Of a stretch of 64,000 bases of DNA, positions 35,481-45,000 are shown piece by piece (the stretch's first letter is position 1; every line of letters begins with the position of its first letter). The notes under the pieces were generated by a model that was not told the origin of the DNA, ran no database searches, and was given only the letters and a program-made list of their open reading frames with translations. Made by a program: the position numbers and the translations under genes. This stretch comes from Syntrophomonas sp. GTDB lineage: Bacteria > Bacillota > Syntrophomonadia > Syntrophomonadales > Syntrophomonadaceae. The DNA is taken from NCBI GenBank assembly GCA_016841245.1, contig JAENZN010000007.1, positions 62,001 through 126,000 of the forward strand, written 5' to 3'.

Positions 35481-35674
35481 ATTAAAAAATTGATGTGCAT
35501 GGGATTTCTTGTCCTGATGGCCGTTTTTTGGCCATCCCGGTTCACGCCGCTGACGGGACAGAAAACGCAGGGACGCAAGGCGTAATAACGACTAAATTCA
35601 CCTACATTTCCTTGTTAAGTCCGGGCCTATCGATCAACTCGTCGGGGAAAAAATTACCTTGGTATAAACATTAG
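35481..35674 (+). pseudogene. Small exported protein remnant, frameshifted
   Basis: After AAGGAGG a frame reads IKKLMCMGFLVLMAVF, a signal peptide core. In the neighbouring frame the text continues AIPVHAADGTENAGTQGVIT and TKFTYISLLSPGLSINSSGK, then stops. The break lies in the T run at 35524..35529. The segment TKFTYISxLSxGLSINSSGK resembles the start of DUF6147-type secreted proteins. The remainder is absent. Confidence 0.45.
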
Positions 35675-35826
35675 TTCGTATGAACGGAAATAGCAATCGA
35701 CATCCTTGTTAATTTTGTTTTATGCAAGTTCAAGGAACAATCTCTTACCCAACAGTTTCAGATAATAAGAAGGGAGGGAGAAGAACAAGCAATAGTGCAA
35801 TTATTATAAGGAGGTGGATTTCAGTT

Positions 35827-35892
35827 ATGACGCATATAAGATCACCCAATAGCACACGGGGGTTTAATTATCTTAACAAAGTGAAAATATAA
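35827..35892 (+). CDS. Possible leader peptide, 21 residues
   Basis: The frame reads MTHIRSPNSTRGFNYLNKVK plus I and TAA. AAGGAGGTG lies about 10 nt upstream, one of the strongest ribosome sites in this region. It ends 24 nt before the start of the next gene, which has its own GGGAGG. It may be a leader or a chance frame; nothing in its sequence identifies a function. Confidence 0.3.
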   Translation: MTHIRSPNSTRGFNYLNKVKI

Positions 35893-35915
35893 TTTAATTT
35901 AAGGGAGGAATTTTT

Positions 35916-36647
35916 TTGTATACAAAAAGAGTAACTAAATCAGTTGTATTAACGTTAATGATATTATTAACTACTTTGTTTTTAAGCTCTTCAGCTTTTG
36001 CATTGGATCTGGTAGAATCTAATACAGATATGTATAAATCAGGCAGCAATTATTGGTGTCATGGGGAGACTATAGGAAGTGGAGCTGATTATTCAAAAGC
36101 ATATGGTGAAGTGTATGACAATTACTATAACCTCATAAATCATACCCCTAATGCACCGCAAGTACCAGGTAATTTTGCTTCGTATAGCTTTCTATGGGAT
36201 TATACGACAGGACGTACTTATAACGGAAGTACTACCAGCACGGTTTGGGGAGACGGGATGACTATAACAGGTGGTTCGTATGATACCTATGGGAGCAAAT
36301 CGTTATCAATAAATATCATTGAACAAGCAGAAGAAATACAAAAAACAGTTGTTGAGAAGTATAAAGCAGATATCAAAGGATTACAGAAAGCGAGTTGGTT
36401 AGACAAAGCAAATATTGCTCAAGATCTTTCAGAGACAGAAAGAAGTAAATATATATTGGCTTTAATAGATATAGTAAATCAATATCGTGAAATAGGGTCT
36501 AAAATGCCTTTGCTATACTTTAATGAAGACTATTCTGAAACCGTCATTCTTTATCAAGACGTGGATAGTGCAGTTGAACTATTAATTTCTTCTCAAGATG
36601 GACCAAACGGTAAAGAATGGGTGCTTAAGTCAGTAGAAAAAAACTAG
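35916..36647 (+). CDS. Secreted protein sharing a C-terminal domain with the next gene
   Basis: The 243-residue protein starts at TTG after GGGAGG, with a signal peptide (VVLTLMILLTTLFLSSSAFA). Residues 30-140 form a Tyr/Gly/Ser-rich domain (YNLINHTPNAPQVPGNFASY, TYNGSTTSTVWGDGMTITGG). Residues 140-243 are a helical domain with GLQKASWLDKANIAQDLSET and SKMPLLYFNEDYSETVILYQ. That second domain is about two-thirds identical to the C-terminus of the protein at 36764, whose N-terminus is unrelated. The pair therefore arose by domain shuffling. I do not recognise either domain. It probably acts outside the cell. Confidence 0.75.
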   Translation: MYTKRVTKSVVLTLMILLTTLFLSSSAFALDLVESNTDMYKSGSNYWCHGETIGSGADYSKAYGEVYDNYYNLINHTPNAPQVPGNFASYSFLWDYTTGRTYNGSTTSTVWGDGMTITGGSYDTYGSKSLSINIIEQAEEIQKTVVEKYKADIKGLQKASWLDKANIAQDLSETERSKYILALIDIVNQYREIGSKMPLLYFNEDYSETVILYQDVDSAVELLISSQDGPNGKEWVLKSVEKN

Positions 36648-36657
36648 CATAGAAGGC

Positions 36658-36706
36658 TTAGAAGCAAAGCACCCCTTTATGGTGGTAGCTTTGCTTCTAA
36701 ATTTAA
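36658..36706 (+). terminator. Hairpin terminator
   Basis: A perfect 13-bp stem (TTAGAAGCAAAGC and GCTTTGCTTCTAA) with a 17-nt loop follows the stop by 10 nt and is trailed by ATTTAAAT. It separates the two paralogues into independent transcripts. Confidence 0.7.
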
Positions 36707-36763
36707 ATAAACAACATTTCCATGAGCTATGTATAAAATCAATACAAGGAGAGATTATTCATC

Positions 36764-37516
36764 ATGAAAAAATTCGTTTTCATTATATTATGTTCTTTAC
36801 TAATTTGTAATGTTTTTGTTTTACCGGCATTAGCTGTACCTAATGTTGCCCTTGATGACCAGGAAATATCCTTTGACGTACCACCTGTTATAGAAAATGA
36901 TCTTATTATGGTACCAATAAGACCTATATTTGAAGCTATGGGTGCGGCTATAGAATGGAATCAGGAAACAAGAACAGCTACAGCTGTAAAAGGGGATATT
37001 ACTGTAGTACTGCCAATAGGTTCTGAACCAACCATTAATGGGCAGAGGGTACCTATCGAAGCACCCATCAAAATCGTCAATGGAAGAACACTCGCACCCG
37101 TACGCTTTGTGAGCGAAGCTTTGGGCGGACGTTTTTTAGCATGGGATAGATCTGCCCAGACAATTTATATATCATCTGCTGAATTATTGGAACCAAATGA
37201 TATACAAAAAGATATAGCTGATCAATATCTAGAAGATATCATAGGATTGCAGAAGGCAAGTTGGTTAGACAAAGCAAATATTGCGCAAGATCTTTCAGAG
37301 ACAGAAAGAAGTGACTATATATTGACCTTAATAGATATAGTAGACCAATACCGTGAAATTGGGTCTAAAATGCCGGTAATATATTTTAATGAAGACTATT
37401 CTAAAACCATCATTCTTCACCAGGATGCTCAGGGATATGCAGTGAAAATTGCAGTAATTTCTGAAGAGGGGCCAAATGGGATAAAATGGGTCTTTGATTC
37501 AATAGAAAGGAAATAA
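36764..37516 (+). CDS. Secreted stalk-domain protein with the shared C-terminal domain
   Basis: The 250-residue protein has a signal peptide (FIILCSLLICNVFVLPALA) and a Cu_amine_oxidN1 stalk domain with both halves: IENDLIMVPIRPIFEAMGA and IVNGRTLAPVRFVSEALGG. From residue 148 on comes the helical domain also found in the preceding protein (GLQKASWLDKANIAQDLSET is identical in both). AAGGAGAG stands 12 nt before the ATG. Its stop lies 3 bp from the stop of the convergent gene. Function unknown; the stalk domain suggests wall attachment. Confidence 0.8.
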   Translation: MKKFVFIILCSLLICNVFVLPALAVPNVALDDQEISFDVPPVIENDLIMVPIRPIFEAMGAAIEWNQETRTATAVKGDITVVLPIGSEPTINGQRVPIEAPIKIVNGRTLAPVRFVSEALGGRFLAWDRSAQTIYISSAELLEPNDIQKDIADQYLEDIIGLQKASWLDKANIAQDLSETERSDYILTLIDIVDQYREIGSKMPVIYFNEDYSKTIILHQDAQGYAVKIAVISEEGPNGIKWVFDSIERK

Positions 37517-37519
37517 AGC

Positions 37520-38356
37520 TTAGGTGTGATTGCTCTGGGTGTCAAGGGAACGGGCTGCAAAAGTCTCTTCCTGATCATTCCATCTGACGGTAAAGGTCAT
37601 TTCGTGGTCAGCACGGGGAATTGCTCCTGTACCTCCTGACGAACCCAGACTCACCGTCCCATCAGGCTTTAATTTTGACCTTGAGCCCGAACCTCCACCG
37701 GTGGGACACTGTATTTCGTAAGATATTTCTCCTACCGATTCTATATCCTGGCCAAGGTATTTAAGTGAGCCAGATTCCGTATAATAATGGTCATACTTCA
37801 TTGTTGCATTTTCACCATAATAAAAATATTCGTAGTATTTTACTACCGTTAGCGCTTCCCAGTTGTTACCGGCTCCGCTAAAAACAATTTCCTGGGTATC
37901 ATTTAATTCCTCAAAAATAGTTTTTGTTACTTTATATAACAGTTCCATATCCTCAACAGTCATCTGCTCATCATCAACCGGTGTAATAATGAAAATCAAA
38001 TTTTTCGCATTTTGGAGCCCCGAATTTGAATACATACCTCTCCCCTCGTCACTATCTCTATATTTCATATAAGCAGTTTTACGCTCATCAATAGAGTCAT
38101 AGCAATAGATGTCGATTTTGTTTTTCGTATCATTAATAAAATAAGTAGCCGGTCTTATCCCGTTTATTTCGTAAGCTTCAGAGTCACTGCTTTCGTTTAA
38201 ATGAATATCTTCTTGATCAAAAATGTTTACTGCCTGACGAACACTTAGCCTCGGCTCACATTCATCTTTGCCCGGATGAAATTCAACTGGAGTAATTGCT
38301 AAGATTATTATTAAAATAACCAAGACCAAGTATCTTTTTAATGGATATTTATTCAT
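37520..38356 (-). CDS. Membrane-anchored protein, unknown, 3' end rewritten by MITE sequence
   Basis: The 278-residue product has an N-terminal signal anchor (YLVLVILIIILAITPVEF). The rest is extracellular with acidic stretches (YDSIDERKTAYMKYRDSDEG) and a Gly-rich GGGSGSRSKLKPDGTVSLG before FTVRWNDQEETFAARS. The final codons LDTQSNHT come from a MITE arm (37538..37557); the duplicated fragment at 28287 ends instead in VRSK. The start is ATG 38356 after GGGAGA. No family recognised. Confidence 0.7.
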   Translation of the reverse strand: MNKYPLKRYLVLVILIIILAITPVEFHPGKDECEPRLSVRQAVNIFDQEDIHLNESSDSEAYEINGIRPATYFINDTKNKIDIYCYDSIDERKTAYMKYRDSDEGRGMYSNSGLQNAKNLIFIITPVDDEQMTVEDMELLYKVTKTIFEELNDTQEIVFSGAGNNWEALTVVKYYEYFYYGENATMKYDHYYTESGSLKYLGQDIESVGEISYEIQCPTGGGSGSRSKLKPDGTVSLGSSGGTGAIPRADHEMTFTVRWNDQEETFAARSLDTQSNHT

Positions 38357-38523
38357 TCTGCTCTCTCCCATGAATAGGCCAGTTATTACAGCAAATTCTT
38401 CATAACTAAACCTCTGCCAACACTAAGAAGTAACACTTCAAGCAATGATCATCTTCAATGTAATCATAGATATTTAGCAACATAAATATCTAAACACGCT
38501 CCTCATAATCGCTATGAGCTTGG

Positions 38524-39054
38524 TTAGTAGATTGTAAACTCCGCAGCCAAATAGTATTTATCATAATCCCCTACATCTCGAAAATCCAGTACATCTTTCA
38601 CAATACGATATTCACCTGTGTCCAGACTGCCATAGAGCCATTCCCAATCGATGGTCCATTCACGCTCGCCAGCAACCTCATAAGCAATAAGATTAAATGC
38701 ATAGTCGCCATCTATAACCACAGGAACCTGATACCAGCTTCCATTGATTTTCTTTTCCAAGCAAAAGTATTCGCCATAAGTACACTGACTGCTGGAATTA
38801 TTCTCAAATACTACTTTCAAACTGGCAGAGGAAACTGTTCCTTCCTTTACAGTCATAGTAACACCGTCAAAGTTGTTGACCGTTTCATATGCTGTAGGTT
38901 CCCAGTCACTTGTCTCAGCAGGCTGGCTTGAAGCAGTTTCCGTTACGATGTTTTCTGTTCCTATGGCCGGATTGCCGTTACTATGATTTCCGCATCCTGC
39001 TAATAGGACCAAACTTGCAGCCATACAAACCAATAGATATAGATATTTTTTCAT
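38524..39054 (-). CDS. Lipoprotein with Ig-like domain
   Basis: The 176-residue protein has a lipoprotein signal (YLYLLVCMAASLVLLAGCG) and one beta-sandwich domain resembling the bacterial Ig-like family Big_14: TMTVKEGTVSSASLKVVFEN, YGEYFCLEKKINGSWYQVPV, EWTIDWEWLYGSLDTGEYRI and KYYLAAEFTIY. Such proteins are often encoded near M56/BlaR1 peptidase genes. A decayed copy lies next to exactly such a truncated gene at 33158..34923. The ribosome site is weak (GAGTG). Confidence 0.75.
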   Translation of the reverse strand: MKKYLYLLVCMAASLVLLAGCGNHSNGNPAIGTENIVTETASSQPAETSDWEPTAYETVNNFDGVTMTVKEGTVSSASLKVVFENNSSSQCTYGEYFCLEKKINGSWYQVPVVIDGDYAFNLIAYEVAGEREWTIDWEWLYGSLDTGEYRIVKDVLDFRDVGDYDKYYLAAEFTIY

Positions 39055-39321
39055 ACAATCACTCATTCTTATTATTAGCCATCAAATATATGAAGTATCC
39101 GGGAGTGTATAAATGAAATTCTTCAGTATTTCCCTACTATCATTTTATTCTTTAGCAATAAACAGACTGTTCAGTATATGGATAGAACAAAACCGCTAGC
39201 GCGGTGGCAACTATAAGGTCTGTCCATTTTAACAAGAACTGGTAAAAATACTCCCAATTTGATTTATAACATTTTCCTTTAAAATATACAAGAAATCTAT
39301 TTTAAAGGAGATGGTACTATC

Positions 39322-40194
39322 ATGACACAAGATGAAATACTCAAGCAATTACAGTTTGATATGGAGCTCAGAGGGCTGAGCCTGCATACCCAAGAGGAGT
39401 ATTTTACTAAGGCTAAAATGTTTCAAAAGCATTTCGGTAAACCAGCAACAGAATTAGGTGTAAATGAAATCCGTGAATTTCTACACTATCTAAAAACAGA
39501 GAGAAAGCTTAGCAATGGCAGCATAAATACATATAACAGCGGGTTGCGTTTCCTGTATGGTGTTACTCTTGATATTAGCCTAAATTACAAGCAAATCCCC
39601 TGTCAGAAGAAAAAACGTAAAATTCCTGATATTCTTACTCAGGAAGAAATCAAAAGACTTTTTGATTCATGTAATAATCTTAGAGATAAATGCATTCTTA
39701 TGACCATTTATGGTGCGGGTCTAAGGCTGTCCGAGGTTGCAAATCTCAAGGTTTCAGATATTGATAGTAAAAAAATGCGCATATTAATTCGGAGCGGCAA
39801 AGGTGGTAAAGACAGATATGCGCTTTTATCGCAAATGAATCTCGATATCCTTCGAGAGTATTGGCTGTCTTATCGGCCTCAAGATTATCTTTTTAAAAGC
39901 CGCATGAAATCCTCAACACATCTTACCCCCAGAGCTATTGCCAATATCTTTCATAAATACAAAGAAAAAGCGGGAATTACCAAAAAGGTTTCAGTCCATA
40001 CTTTAAGGCATTGCTTCGCCACACATTTACTTGAAGCCGGCACGAATATCTATATCATTAAACAACTACTGGGGCATTCGGATATTAGCACAACCACATT
40101 TTACCTTCATCTGTTACGGCTTGATTCAATTTGCGTTGACAGTCCTCTTGATATGCTAAAATCATTATCTCTTGAGAAAAAAAGTAATGGTTGA
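39322..40194 (+). CDS. Tyrosine recombinase/integrase of the IS91 element
   Basis: The 290-residue protein has a SAM-like core-binding domain (residues 1-85) and a complete catalytic domain. The expected residues are Arg135 in GAGLRLSEVANL, Lys160/163 in RSGKGGKDRYALL, His226-x-x-Arg229 in HTLRHCFATHLL, His252 in LLGHSDISTT and the nucleophile Tyr261 in TTTFYLHL. GGAG lies 11 nt before the ATG. Its end overlaps the transposase by 23 nt. Integrases are known next to some IS91-type transposases; its role may be resolution of rolling-circle products. Confidence 0.85.
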   Translation: MTQDEILKQLQFDMELRGLSLHTQEEYFTKAKMFQKHFGKPATELGVNEIREFLHYLKTERKLSNGSINTYNSGLRFLYGVTLDISLNYKQIPCQKKKRKIPDILTQEEIKRLFDSCNNLRDKCILMTIYGAGLRLSEVANLKVSDIDSKKMRILIRSGKGGKDRYALLSQMNLDILREYWLSYRPQDYLFKSRMKSSTHLTPRAIANIFHKYKEKAGITKKVSVHTLRHCFATHLLEAGTNIYIIKQLLGHSDISTTTFYLHLLRLDSICVDSPLDMLKSLSLEKKSNG

Positions 40195-41350
40195 GATTCA
40201 GGATATATTTTTACAACATGGTGAATCATACCGTAAAAAACACAAGTTACCCGTACATATCCTCAAAGCTATGGCTGCTATTGAAAAATGCAGGACATCA
40301 GCTTTGGGCGGCCATAAAATTATATGCGAAGATTGCGGAAGCATACAGATATCCTATAACTCCTGCCGTAATCGACATTGCCCTAAATGTCAGGCACTGG
40401 CACGTGAGCGCTGGGTCGATAAGCAGAAAAACAATTTACTTAATGTGGGTTATTTCCATGTCGTCTTCACTATTCCTGATACACTCAATACTATGGTATT
40501 TCAAAACCAACGGGAATTATACAATCTCTTGTTTAAAGCTTCTGCTGAAACATTATCTGAATTGGCTGGTGACAAGAAATACCTGGGGGCAAAGATCGGA
40601 CATACCTCAGTGCTGCATACCTGGGGACAAAATCTTATGCATCATCCGCACGTCCACTGCATTGTTCCCGGTGGTGCCCTCAATTCTTTAGGAAAATGGG
40701 TAAACAGCAGAAAGAAGTTCTTTGTTCCTGTCAAGGTATTATCCCGGAAATTTAGAGGCAAGTATTTGTATTACCTTAAACAGTTATATTATCAAAACAA
40801 GCTTCAATTTCATGGTAGTCAACAGCATTTTTCCAAGCACGAAGATTTTGAGCACTTTCTATCAGATCTCTATGAAAAAGAATGGATCGTCTATTGTAAG
40901 CCGCCTTTCAAAAATGCCTCTTCTGTGGTTGAATATCTCGGAAGGTATACTCATAGAGTTGCTATCTCCAATAACCGTATTGTGAATATCAAAGATGGTA
41001 ATGTCACCTTCAAATGGAGAGACTACAAAGATGACAGCAAAGGGAAATTAATGACTGTTTCGGCCGAAGAATTTATTCGACGGTTTCTTATTCATATCCT
41101 GCCTCCGGGATTCATGAAAATCAAACATTACGGTTTACTTAGTAACAGAAATAAATCGATAAAACTTGCACTATGCAAGCAGCTTACTAATACGCCGATT
41201 TTATCTAGGGAAAGAGCATCCGCTATCGACTTAATCCGAAAAATCACGGGGAGGGATTTATCAAAGTGTCCTTTCTGCGGTTCGAGTAAGCACAGGTTTA
41301 TATGCCTTGGAAAATCGCCTCCCTTATACAACAAAACAGTATATGTTTAA
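40172..41350 (+). CDS. IS91-family HUH transposase
   Basis: The 392-residue protein begins with the zinc-binding domain (CEDCGSIQISYNSC, CRNRHCPKCQALARERW). The HUH metal motif is HPHVHCIVPGG (His158-Pro-His160-Val-His162). The Y2 catalytic pair is in VEYLGRYTHRVAISNNRI, two tyrosines four residues apart. A second Cys pair (CPFCGSSKHRFIC) lies near the C-terminus. The start used is TTG; an ATG five codons later with GAGAAAAAAAG upstream is equally possible. The protein looks complete, so the element may be active. Confidence 0.9.
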   Translation: MRKKVMVEIQDIFLQHGESYRKKHKLPVHILKAMAAIEKCRTSALGGHKIICEDCGSIQISYNSCRNRHCPKCQALARERWVDKQKNNLLNVGYFHVVFTIPDTLNTMVFQNQRELYNLLFKASAETLSELAGDKKYLGAKIGHTSVLHTWGQNLMHHPHVHCIVPGGALNSLGKWVNSRKKFFVPVKVLSRKFRGKYLYYLKQLYYQNKLQFHGSQQHFSKHEDFEHFLSDLYEKEWIVYCKPPFKNASSVVEYLGRYTHRVAISNNRIVNIKDGNVTFKWRDYKDDSKGKLMTVSAEEFIRRFLIHILPPGFMKIKHYGLLSNRNKSIKLALCKQLTNTPILSRERASAIDLIRKITGRDLSKCPFCGSSKHRFICLGKSPPLYNKTVYV

Positions 41351-42028
41351 CAATGTGCCCTATCATGGGGAGGGGGAAGTTATGCTCATTTTTCCGGTTG
41401 GCCGGTTGTTTCGACTTAATTATTTTCATTTTTTCAGCAGCGGCTAGTAATATATCATAATTTTGGAAGTGTTCGGAGTTTTAAAACCCCATAGCTATAA
41501 AGAAAGTCACTGCTTCTAAGACTGCGGTTTCGTTCTATCTGAATTATCTAAAGTTTGGCGGGGTGTTCGCTGTAATATAATTCCGATGCAACAATTGAAG
41601 CATCGGTTTTTTTGTGCCAACCTTCAGATAATTCCCTATGGATAATGGGAAGTTCAATAATTTCTATATTCATTCAGATTATGCTCAGTAGGACCCCTTC
41701 AAAGTCGCTCCCAGCATCGGCAGCCACTCCGGCAAAAGTACATATTTCATCATAATTCTCTATATAAAATCATAAAACTTATTAACACATATAACAACCA
41801 TAAATTTACACTTTTGCCTTGTCATTCAAGTTAGAGCGGTTTGTGGCTGTTCTTGAAAGCTATCAATATGTAGTTATAACTTATAGAAAGAAATGGGGAT
41901 CATTGCGATGGAGTAGCAATAAGTGCAAAATAATATTTTGCGCCTGGTAGTTCCCACAGGGGGGAAAGCATAATGAGGAGGCTGACGTAATCAAGTGTGT
42001 TGGAATGGTTGGTATCATCGTGGAACAA
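41351..42028. other. Intergenic with terminator and diverged flank repeat
   Basis: No gene seen. It holds a terminator at 41583..41613. The segment 41805..41868 resembles 45481..45551 on the other side of the SNF2 gene, in direct orientation (see findings). Confidence 0.45.
41583..41613 (+). terminator. Intrinsic terminator
   Basis: A 7-bp stem CCGATGC/GCATCGG with a 10-nt loop is followed by TTTTTTT. No intact plus-strand gene ends just before it; it may close the IS91 transcript 230 bp upstream. Confidence 0.75.
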
Positions 42029-45000
42029 TCAGACTTCAAACAGCATGCGGATATCTTCTTCACTCATTTTACTCAGGAAGTTTTCGCCGGGTTGAATTAC
42101 GGCATCTATCAATGCTTTCTTTTTTTCCTGCAGTTCGAAAATCTTTTCTTCTATGCTGTCTTTACTGATAAGTTTTATGACCTGGACCGCGTTCTTCTGC
42201 CCGATGCGGTAGGCTCTGTCAGTGGCCTGGTCTTCTACGGCCGGATTCCACCAGGGATCGTAGTGGATAACTACATCGGCACCGGTGAGGTTCAATCCGG
42301 TTCCTCCTGCCTTGAGTGATATCAGAAATACTTTCTGCTGACCGGCGTTAAATGCATGGACTAGCTTCATGCGCTGCTCGGCAGGGGTTGAACCGTCCAG
42401 ATAATAATAAGAAATCGCGGAGCGGTCGAGTTCGGTTTTTATCAGGCTCAGCATACTGGTAAACTGGGAAAATACCAGTATGCGATGGCCACTGTCAATA
42501 GCATCTGTCAGGACTTCCATTAGAAGCTCCAGCTTGCCGCTTCCTCCGGTGTAGTTTTCTATAAACAGGGAGGGGTGGCAGCAAATCTGCCTCAGTCTGG
42601 TCAGAATGGATAGGATCTTAATCTGACTCCTGTCGAAACCATGTTTCTGTACTTCTTCCCGAAATTCCTGCTGGGCTTGCATCAAATACGCCAGATAAAG
42701 TTTGCGCTGTTCTGCAGTCATGGGATTGGACATCTTATTTTCAGTTTTTGCCGGTAATTCTTTAAGGACTTCCCTTTTCATTCTTCTCATAACAAAGGGC
42801 TGGATATGCTTTTTCAATTCCTGTATTGCTTCAGGCTGATTGTTTTTTACAATGGGCACTTCATAGCGGCTCTTGAATTTATTATGACTCAGGAGATATC
42901 CGGGCATCAAAAAATCAAATATGGACCACAGCTCGCTCAGGGAGTTCTCGATCGGTGTTCCGGTAAGGGCGAAGCGGGCTGAGGCCTGAATTTTTTTGAC
43001 CGCTTTGGCGGCCTGGGTATTGGGATTTTTAATATTTTGCGCCTCATCCAGAATACAATATCTGAACGGCAGGTCCTGGTACAGATCCAGGTCTCGTTTG
43101 ATAAGGGCATAAGAAGTTACGATAAGATCCGGGGTGCCCAGAGAACCCAGAACTTCCCGGCGTTCTGCTTGACTTCCCGCTACAACGACAACCTCCAAAT
43201 CCGGGGTGAATCGCCGGGCTTCATCCTGCCAGTGGTACATCAAAGAAGTGGGAACGATAGCCAGTGATGTCTGACCGCCTTTGGCCTGGTCCGAAAGCAG
43301 CAGGCTGAGTACCTGCAGAGTTTTGCCCAGACCCATATCATCGGCCAGAATACCTCCGAATCCATAAGCAGACAGAGATTTTAACCATTTAAAGCCGTTC
43401 TCTTGATAATGTCGAAGCTTAGTCTGAATGCGAGCAGGCAATTCATAATCTGATTCCTGAGACTCTCGAATGTCGTGCACCAGGGTCTTGAAGGCCCCGT
43501 TGCCTTGGACATTGAGTCCTCTTTCCCGGGCTGCTTGATCCAGGTAGGGTGCTCGATAGGAAGGGAGCTGGATCTTACCCGCAGCTATGGCATGACTGCT
43601 GACATCCAGTTCCGCTATAAGTTCAGCGACCCCCTGGAGTTCGCTGTTATCCAGAGCAAGAAAACTTCCGTTTTTCAAGCGGTGATAGTTTTTCTTCATC
43701 TTATAGGATTTAAGTAAATCTATAAACTCCCGGGGAGAAATATCCTGGTATTCAAGGGATAATTCCAGAAGGCCATTTCCGGTATTCATCCTTACCCCGG
43801 GGAAAACTGCGGCATTATGGTTGATTCTGGCTTTGAAATCATCGGAATAATAAAGCTCGGCCATAGCTTCCAGTTCAGGTAAGGCGTCCTGGAGAAATTC
43901 GAAGACCAGTGCTTCCTCTTCCTGCACGAATGACCCTTGAAGCAGTTGGAAGTGATATTGCTGGAAAACATTTATAAGTTGTTTTTCCTTTTTGACAGAC
44001 CGCAAGAGCACTTTTCCATCCGGGTTTTTTATTGCTTCACCGGTCTGCTGCAGGGCGGGATTCAAGCTGTAGGTCTTGTATTGAATTTCGATCCGGGCCG
44101 CAATTCCGTTCTGGAAACGATCGAAATACACTTTTGGTTCAGGTTCCTCAACAAAATACTTCTCCTCCAGAGCCGGTTCCACCTCAATATCAGTAACATT
44201 TTCCAGGGCGGGGCGGACCGTTGAAAAAAAACGGGCCACATCGTTATCGGCAATCGCCAGCTCTGGTCGAGACTTCTGAGCAAAAGCCGTAATTAAAGGG
44301 GTTATGGTCTGAGCAAACAGACTATCGACATGATATATCAGACCCTGGTGATAAATATACCGGTTATCTGCATCAAGGCCGTAATATACCTGATTCTGCA
44401 AGTCCAGTGATAACTTGATGCCACCGGGTATACTCTGCAGATTGAGCGGAAAAGGCGGCCGACCCTTATGGATACTCATCCCGCTTATCTTGTAATTGTT
44501 TATGTAAGCATTAAAGGTTTTATCCTCCATTAGCTCCAAAAATCTTAACAGCATGGAGTTGGTCAAACGCATAGATTTTTTGTCGGAAAAGGTCAAGCCC
44601 AGAGTATACCCATAGGAGGACCATCCCTGTAAATATTTTTCATCGCGATAGGCATCAATAATTATTTTCAGCAGTGCAGCCGAAGTGTCATCAAAGACAG
44701 CCGCCTGGGGGTAGAAGGTATAGTTTTTTCCAAAGTAAAGCTCTCGTTGGTTCAGATAGGCAGACAAGAAAGCAGGAATATCCTTCACCACATAGGGCCG
44801 GATGCTGCCAATATGAAACTCCAGGCTGTGCTGCTTTCTTCCTCCAATCGCGGAAAGGCAAAAGGTGGGAACGAGTATGGTGTTGGCTTCCGATTTTTTC
44901 TCAGTTAAGTCAGACCCCACAGCCAGATCCTGCTCAAACAAATCCATCAGCCTGGCAGAGACATGGTCACTCTGTAAGGTTCGGGAATCCAACTGGGATC

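Larger units (their letters stand above)
39322..41350 (+). mobile_element. IS91-family element with tyrosine recombinase
   Basis: Two overlapping genes, an integrase and an IS91 HUH transposase, make up this element. IS91 elements move by rolling-circle and have no inverted ends, so borders cannot be fixed by eye. A hairpin (ACCGC/GCGGT) at about 39194..39208 and CCGGTTGGCCGG at about 41394 are candidate end structures. Given coordinates are those of the genes. Confidence 0.75.

Noticed and set aside
35252-35578. 108-codon minus-strand frame
   Set aside because: It opposes a plus-strand signal-peptide remnant and is rich in A+T-driven Phe/Leu/Ile; shadow.
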